A stretch of DNA of 64,000 bases from Mycoplasmoides gallisepticum. Lineage in GTDB: Bacteria > Bacillota_I > Bacilli_A > Mycoplasmatales > Mycoplasmoidaceae. The notes under the pieces were generated by a model. It was not told the DNA's origin and did no database searches. It saw nothing but the letters and a program-made list of their open reading frames with translations. Location of the stretch: contig NZ_LS991952.1 of NCBI RefSeq assembly GCF_900476085.1, positions 248,001-312,000 of the forward strand, read 5' to 3'. A program made the position numbers and the translations under genes. Each line of letters opens with the position of its first letter. The first letter of the stretch is position 1. This document shows positions 58,682 to 64,000 of the stretch, piece after piece.

Positions 58682-59866
58682 ATGGCAAAAGAAAGGTTCG
58701 ATCGTAGTAAACCTCACGTTAATATTGGAACAATCGGTCATATTGACCACGGGAAAACTACATTAACCGCAGCAATTTGTACCGTGTTATCAAAAGCCGG
58801 TACATCTGAAGCTAAAAAATATGATGAAATTGATGCTGCACCAGAAGAAAAAGCTCGTGGGATTACAATTAACACTGCACACGTAGAATACGCAACTCAA
58901 AATCGTCACTATGCACACGTTGACTGTCCCGGTCACGCCGACTACGTTAAAAACATGATTACAGGTGCTGCTCAAATGGACGGTGGTATCTTAGTTGTGT
59001 CTGCAACTGATGGTCCAATGCCTCAAACTCGTGAACACATCCTATTAGCTCGCCAAGTTGGTGTTCCTAAGATGGTTGTATTCTTAAACAAATGTGATGT
59101 AGCTGATGATCCAGAAATGCAAGAATTAGTTGAAATGGAAGTTAGAGATCTTCTTAAATCTTACGGATTTGATGGTGATAACACTCCAGTAATCAGAGGT
59201 TCTGCTTTAGGTGCTCTTAATGGTGAACCTGCATGAGAAGAAAAAATTCATGAACTAATGAAAGCAGTTGATGAATACATCCCAACTCCTGACCGTGAAG
59301 TTGATAAACCATTTTTATTACCAATCGAAGATACTATGACAATTACTGGTCGTGGTACTGTAGTAACTGGTAGAGTTGAACGTGGTCAACTTAAAGTTGG
59401 TGAAGAAGTTGAAATCGTTGGTATTACTGACACTAGAAAAGTAGTAGTAACTGGTATTGAAATGTTCAGAAAAGAACTAGATGCTGCTATGGCTGGTGAC
59501 AACGCTGGGATCTTACTTCGTGGTGTAGACCGTAAAGATGTACAACGTGGTCAAGTTTTAGCTAAACCTGGTTCAATTACTCCACACAAGAAATTCAGAG
59601 CTGAAATTTATGCGCTTAAGAAGGATGAAGGTGGTCGTCACACAGCTTTCTTAAATGGTTACAGACCTCAATTCTACTTCAGAACAACTGACGTAACTGG
59701 TTCAATCCAATTAAAAGAAGGAACTGAAATGGTTATGCCTGGTGATAACACAGAAATTATCGTTGAATTAATTTCTTCAATCGCTTGTGAAAAAGGTTCT
59801 AAGTTCTCTATCCGTGAAGGTGGTAGAACTGTAGGTGCTGGTACAGTTGTAGAAGTACTTGAATAG
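58682..59866 (+). CDS. tuf: Elongation factor Tu
   Basis: A 394-residue EF-Tu, the GTPase that brings aminoacyl-tRNA to the ribosome. G1 [10 protein letters not shown]2 ARGITI, G3 DCPGHADY, G4 NKCD and G5 region GSALGAL are all present. Then comes domain 2 ([14 protein letters not shown]) and domain 3 ending [13 protein letters not shown]. Only one Trp codon (TGA, in EPAW) splits it under the standard code. The gene stands alone, not in a str operon. Confidence 0.98.
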
Positions 59867-59886
59867 GCCTATTTAAATTTAAAAAA

Positions 59887-59923
59887 TTATAATGGCTAAG
59901 GAACTTTGTTCCTTAGTTTTCTT
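59887..59923 (+). terminator. tuf terminator, possibly overlapping the degV promoter
   Basis: A 9-bp stem CTAAGGAAC with GTTCCTTAG (59895-59903, 59907-59915), 3-base loop, then TTTTCTTT. A TATAAT at 59887-59892 sits right before it and could be the -10 of the next gene, in which case the hairpin would be at that mRNA's 5' end. Confidence 0.65.
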
Positions 59924-59953
59924 TATAGAGAATATTGTAAGGAAGTATTAATT

Positions 59954-60829
59954 TTGAAAAAAATTGCATTTATCATAGATTCATCAGCAAACATTTTAGC
60001 TGATGAATCAAAGGATATCTATTTAGTTCCACTAAACATCATTGAAACTCGTAATTCTGACGAAAAAGTTTGTAACGCTAGTACTGGAATTAACTTAGAA
60101 ACGTTAAACGAAAAGATTAAAGGTGGTTCAAAATTTAAGACTTCACAATCATCTATTGGCTTATTGCAGCAAACTGTGGAAGAGTTAACTAAGAAATATG
60201 ATTACGTGATCGGTTTTCCGATTTCAGAAAAACTTTCAAGCAATTACGCAACTTGAAAAAGCTTAGAAACTGAATTTAAAGATAAATTCTTTGTTTTTAA
60301 TCTTGGTTCAGTAGAAGTTGGGATCGTTTGATTCCTAGAATTAATTCGCGATTTCTTAAAAGCTAAAAAGAACGAACTAGATCCAAAAGAGTTAGAAACT
60401 TTCATTGCTAAGAAAAAGAAAAATTTTGGTGGTGTTTTAGTTGTTTCTGATGTTAGTCAATTAATTGCTGGTGGTCGACTAAAAGGATTTAAAGCAGTTT
60501 TTGTTAAAACTTTAAAACTAAAATTATTAATCAGCATGATGCCAGCTAATGGTGGTCTAGAATATTTTGACAAGACTAAAACTGATCTAGCAGCAAAAAA
60601 AGAATTAATTAATTTCTTAGAACAAAAAGTTAATTTAATAAGTAAAAAAATTAAAAAAGCAGCTGTTATTACAACGATCTTAGATCCAAAAGAAAGAGAA
60701 AAAGTGGTTCATGAATTCCAATCATTACTAAAAGATAAAGTAGTGGTTGAAGAAGCAATGTTTTCACCAGTTATAGCGATTCATACTGGTTTTTCTAACT
60801 ATGCTTTACTAGTTGAAATGGAAGATTAA
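59954..60829 (+). CDS. DegV-family fatty-acid-binding protein
   Basis: A 291-residue DegV-like protein. DegV relatives bind a fatty acid between two domains and hand it to the fatty acid kinase system. The start is TTG 59954: AAGGAA lies 10 bases upstream and the product then opens LKKIAFIIDSSANIL, exactly like the family (KKIAIITDSSA). The longer ATG frame from 59906 would read through the Shine-Dalgarno. Other family features are KFKTSQSSIG, the GFPISEKLSSNYATW block and VSDVSQLIAGGRLKG. It is followed 2 bases later by the ytpR-like gene. Confidence 0.85.
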
Positions 60830-60831
60830 TC

Positions 60832-61467
60832 ATGCAAGTGACTTTATATTATTCTTTAGAAAATCTACAAGATACGATGATTGGATACATTAAAGATCCA
60901 AGCACGATTAAAAGCAAAAGAGATCTTGGTAAGGTCATTTATTTCTATGATGAAAATGATCAGATTGTTAGTTTTAATATCTTGAATGTTTCAAAAGATG
61001 AAAAGTTATTTTTATCAATTAAAAATAACGGACTTGTCTTTTTAAACGAAGAGTTAAAAAAACATCTACTTAGTGAATATCTCACTGGATTTGAAAGTTT
61101 AGAGTCACCATTTGTTATCGGACAAGTAATTAAAGTTAATCCAATTCTCAACACCCATCTAAACCATTGTTTAGTTGATATTGCTAAAGAACAACCATTA
61201 TCAATCGTTTGTGGTGGTTCAAACGTTTCAGAAGGAATCAAAGTTGTTGTTGTGAAGGTTGATGGGTTTATCAATACAGGTAAACACATCAAATGTTCAG
61301 AATTATTTAACTTGGAATCAAGCGGAATGATCTGTTCAGAAAATGAACTAGGTTTAACTGATCTTGTCAACGACGATCGTAAAATTCTTGTGCTTGATGA
61401 TGATTTAGTTGTTGGAAAAGAGTTCCAAACCGATAATATCCAACAAGCCAATGCCCTTAAATACTAA
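60832..61467 (+). CDS. YtpR-family tRNA-binding-domain protein
   Basis: A 211-residue protein. The second half is the EMAP/Arc1p-like tRNA-binding fold as in the beta subunit of phenylalanyl-tRNA synthetase: VIGQVIKVNPILNTHLNHCL, SIVCGGSNVSEGIKVVVVKV and ESSGMICSENELGL. The first half is the small extra domain typical of free-standing YtpR. Its role is probably general tRNA or RNA binding. It overlaps the MATE gene by 17 bases. Confidence 0.85.
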   Translation: MQVTLYYSLENLQDTMIGYIKDPSTIKSKRDLGKVIYFYDENDQIVSFNILNVSKDEKLFLSIKNNGLVFLNEELKKHLLSEYLTGFESLESPFVIGQVIKVNPILNTHLNHCLVDIAKEQPLSIVCGGSNVSEGIKVVVVKVDGFINTGKHIKCSELFNLESSGMICSENELGLTDLVNDDRKILVLDDDLVVGKEFQTDNIQQANALKY

Positions 61468-63199
61468 TAATGAAAAATTAACTAGTAAAAATGTTTTAAA
61501 CGATCGGATTACCAAAAGGTTTAATGATCGTAGACTTTTTATTGTTTTATTACGTTTCATTATTCCCTCAATTCTGGTTTCATTTTTTGCGGCTTTATAC
61601 ATCTTTGTTGATCAGATTATGATCGTAAAGTTTGTCACAAGATCAGATCTTAATCCCGATTCGATCTTTGATAATGACTACTTCAACTTTGTTGATAGTA
61701 ACGGTCAAAGTTGAATTTATCAAGATTATTTAACTGCATCAAATAACCTAAAAATCCCGCCATTTAATATTAATGACTTAATTAGAGCTGCGATTTCGAT
61801 CTCTGCTCCGATTACTGTGATTATTAATGCTTTAACATTATTAATCACAATGGGGTTGGCTAACCAGTTTTCCAAAGCACTGGGAAGAGGTGATGAAGAA
61901 AAGATCAAAGAAGTTTGGGCAACTGGTTTTATTACTAATGTAATTGTTAGTATTGCTACCTCAATGATCATTGTTGGTGTAGCTAAAACGTGACTAACTA
62001 GTTCAGCTAACGGAACGATGAATCGTTCTTTAGAATCGCTTGATACTAACTCTAGATATGGTTATATCGTAAGTATCTTCTTTTCAAGATTTAGAGAACT
62101 ACAAGTTCAAAATGCTAGTAGTTATGTTTATATTCTTGCAGGTTTATTTACGATCCAAACGTTTAATCAGATGTACTTCTTATTAAATCAATCTGAAGGA
62201 CGACAACTATTCATCTCAATCATCCCACCACTAGCTAATCTGATTAATATTCTTTTTGATTATTTATTAATCAGATATACCAGTGCAGGAATTGCAGCAG
62301 CTGCTTATGCAACTGTGATCGGTTGATCACTAAGCTGTTTAGCTTATGTGATCTATAACATCGTTCTGATTAAGAAAAAAGCAACCCATCTTGAATACCG
62401 TGAAATCTTTAGAAAAGGTCATTTTAATTGGAACTATTTATATTTAATTATCTTAATTGGGTTGGCTAGTTTTTTTAGAAACGCAGCACTTTCAGTTTCA
62501 AACGGGATTTTCCAAACTAATTTAGTTACTATCACTGAAAAGATCCAACCCAATCTACCCCCGAACTATTACCAGTCAATCTTTGGTTCAGTTACCCCGA
62601 TTAGTAACCTGATGTTGCAATCAGTTTGGGGATTAATCCATGGCAGTAGATCATTATGTGGTTTTAAATTTGGTCAACGTAACTTCAAAGACATTACCAA
62701 GATCTATTGGTATGTCCCATTAATTGCTTTTTCTTATTCATCAATCGTTTATCTTTTATTTGGTTTTGGTTTAAATAATATCTTCTTAATTAATCTATTT
62801 AATATCCAAGGTGCTGATAATTTAGTTGTTTCTAATCTTGTTTTAAGAATTACATTAGTTCAATCGATTTTTATTGCATTAAGTATGAATGCACAATTGT
62901 TGTTTCAATCAACTCAGAGAATTGGGATGGCTTGGATCGCTTCATTAATGCAAGGGCTATTTACTTTTGCTCCAGTCTTCTTTACTATGTACAATTTAGC
63001 AATTGATACAAATAATATTTATCTATATATTTGGATCCAACCAATTAATGCGATCTTAACTTGTATTGGTAACTGAATTATCTCAATTCCGTTTGCTCAT
63101 AAATATCGTGAGTTTGTTAGTAAACGTTTTGATATTGGCACGATGCTTGATAAATATTTAAATAAAACTAAAAACCCTAAGGTCAAAGCAAAACAATAA
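61451..63199 (+). CDS. MATE-family multidrug/cation antiporter
   Basis: A 582-residue, approximately 12-helix transporter. The opening RFIIPSILVSFFAALYIFVD is the MATE helix-1 pattern, and ALTLLITMGLANQFSKALGRG matches the conserved helix 2-loop. GLFTIQTFNQMYFLLNQSEG and the second-half NAQLLFQSTQRIGMAW are related halves of the pseudo-repeat. It probably exports drugs or metabolites using a cation gradient. The ATG at 61451 overlaps the previous gene; an upstream in-frame TTG (61409) is less likely. A large extracytoplasmic insert (about 55-105) is unusual for the family. Confidence 0.85.
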
Positions 63200-63216
63200 T
63201 TTTTTTTCAAATAATC

Positions 63217-63244
63217 TTTTCAAACGAAAATATTGTGCTATAAT
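63217..63244 (+). promoter_or_regulatory. rRNA operon promoter
   Basis: TATAAT at 63239-63244 with TTTTCA 16 bases upstream (63217-63222). The precursor leader contains CTTGAAAACTGAATAG just before the 16S gene, a sequence common in mycoplasma rRNA leaders. Confidence 0.65.
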
Positions 63245-63318
63245 TTTAAAGGCTATCTTTTCAGCAATATTGAATAGCTAGCCTAAAATGCTTCTTGAAA
63301 ACTGAATAGAATCTGTCA

Positions 63319-64000
63319 TTTTCTGAGAGTTTGATCCTGGCTCAGGATTAACGCTGGCGGCATGCCTAATACATGCAAGTCGATCGGATGTAGCAATACA
63401 TTAGAGGCGAACGGGTGAGTAACACGTATCCAATCTGCCTTATAGTGGGGGATAACTAGTCGAAAGATTAGCTAATACCGCATAACAAGTTAACTATCGC
63501 ATGAGAATAACTTTAAAGAAGCAACTGCTTCGCTATAAGATGAGGGTGCGGCATATCAGCTAGTTGGTGAGGATAATGGCCCACCAAGGCGATGACGTGT
63601 AGTTATGCTGAGAGGTAGAATAACCACAATGGGACTGAGACACGGCCCATACTCCTACGGGAGGCAGCAGTAGGGAATTTTTCACAATGGACGAAAGTCT
63701 GATGGAGCAATGCCGCGTGAACGATGAAGGTCTTTTTAGATTGTAAAGTTCTTTTATTTGGGAAGAACAGTTAATAGAGTGGAAAGCTATTAATTTGACT
63801 GTACCATTTGAATAAGTAACGACTAACTATGTGCCAGCAGTCGCGGTAATACATAGGTTGCAAGCGTTATCCGGATTTATTGGGCGTAAAACAAGCGCAG
63901 GCGGATTAGAAAGTCTGGTGTTAAAAGCAATTGCTTAACGATTGTATGCATTGGAAACTTCTAGTCTAGAGTTTGGTAGAGAGTCCTGGAACTCCATGTG
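63319..64000 (+). rRNA. rrs: 16S ribosomal RNA (5' part)
   Basis: It begins near 63319, with AGAGTTTGATCCTGGCTCAG from 63326. Further landmarks are CTCCTACGGGAGGCAGCAG near 63650 and GTGCCAGCAGTCGCGGTAAT near 63832 (the 530 loop; the usual variant position reads AGTCGCGG, as in mycoplasmas). The window ends after about 682 nt, so the 3' half and the rest of the operon lie outside. Confidence 0.98.

Noticed and set aside
60960-61451. Minus-strand 163-codon frame opposite the YtpR-like gene
   Set aside because: It is antisense to a well-supported gene with a tRNA-binding domain and has Ser-rich shadow composition.

Overview
The window is almost certainly chromosomal DNA of Mycoplasma gallisepticum or a very close relative. 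The DNA is AT-rich. TGA must be read as tryptophan to keep nearly every gene open (rpoB, rpoC, vlhA, lspA, proS). GAA trinucleotide tracts sit upstream of lipoproteins whose leader begins MKRKNILKFVSLLGIG, which is the hallmark of the vlhA (pMGA) haemagglutinin family. All gene extents below use genetic code 4.

Layout. (1) 1-750: the end of a membrane protein gene and a complete dps. (2) 935-23204: a head-to-tail cluster of nine vlhA units, each made of a GAA tract, promoter, leader hairpin, lipoprotein gene and (usually) a conserved terminator. Seven units are of the ordinary type, one of them frameshifted. Two (3314, 18161) have a different ectodomain and carry scars of replacement recombination. 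GAA counts in order are 2 (decayed), 4, 9, 13, 16, 9, 7, 10 and 17. None is 12, the number reported to be required for expression. (3) 23300-25000: a relic-rich stretch with two 99%-identical minus-strand small-RNA genes, each with its own consensus promoter and terminator, plus a frameshifted membrane protein gene. (4) 25019-33000: a solute-binding-like lipoprotein, dut, the minus-strand operon lspA-rluD-tsaB, a DJ-1-like protein, gene relics and an alpha/beta hydrolase. (5) 33046-41158: rpoB-rpoC. (6) 41224-49435: two very large paralogous membrane-anchored proteins and two further membrane proteins. (7) 49451-50648: tRNA-Trp(CCA), relic DNA and rnpB. (8) 50657-58540: a TPP riboswitch with a three-gene thiamine-type ABC transporter, proS, three MG284-286-like genes, an acyl carrier protein gene and tRNA-Trp(UCA). 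(9) 58581-64000: tuf, a DegV-like gene, a YtpR-like gene, a MATE transporter and the first about 680 nt of 16S rRNA.

How it works together. LspA, encoded here, should process the lipoproteins (VlhA, the 25019 lipoprotein and the thiamine-binding protein). tRNA-Trp(UCA) explains how the many TGA codons are read. The riboswitch ties thiamine-type uptake to TPP level. The vlhA cluster is an antigenic-variation system that combines a slippage switch at the GAA tract with mosaic recombination between copies. The least explained items are the twin small RNAs, the vlhA leader hairpins that are kept in structure but not in sequence, and a zinc-ribbon tail fused to LspA. No searches could be run: family names rest on motifs and recalled family features, and synteny with M. 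genitalium is recalled, not checked.
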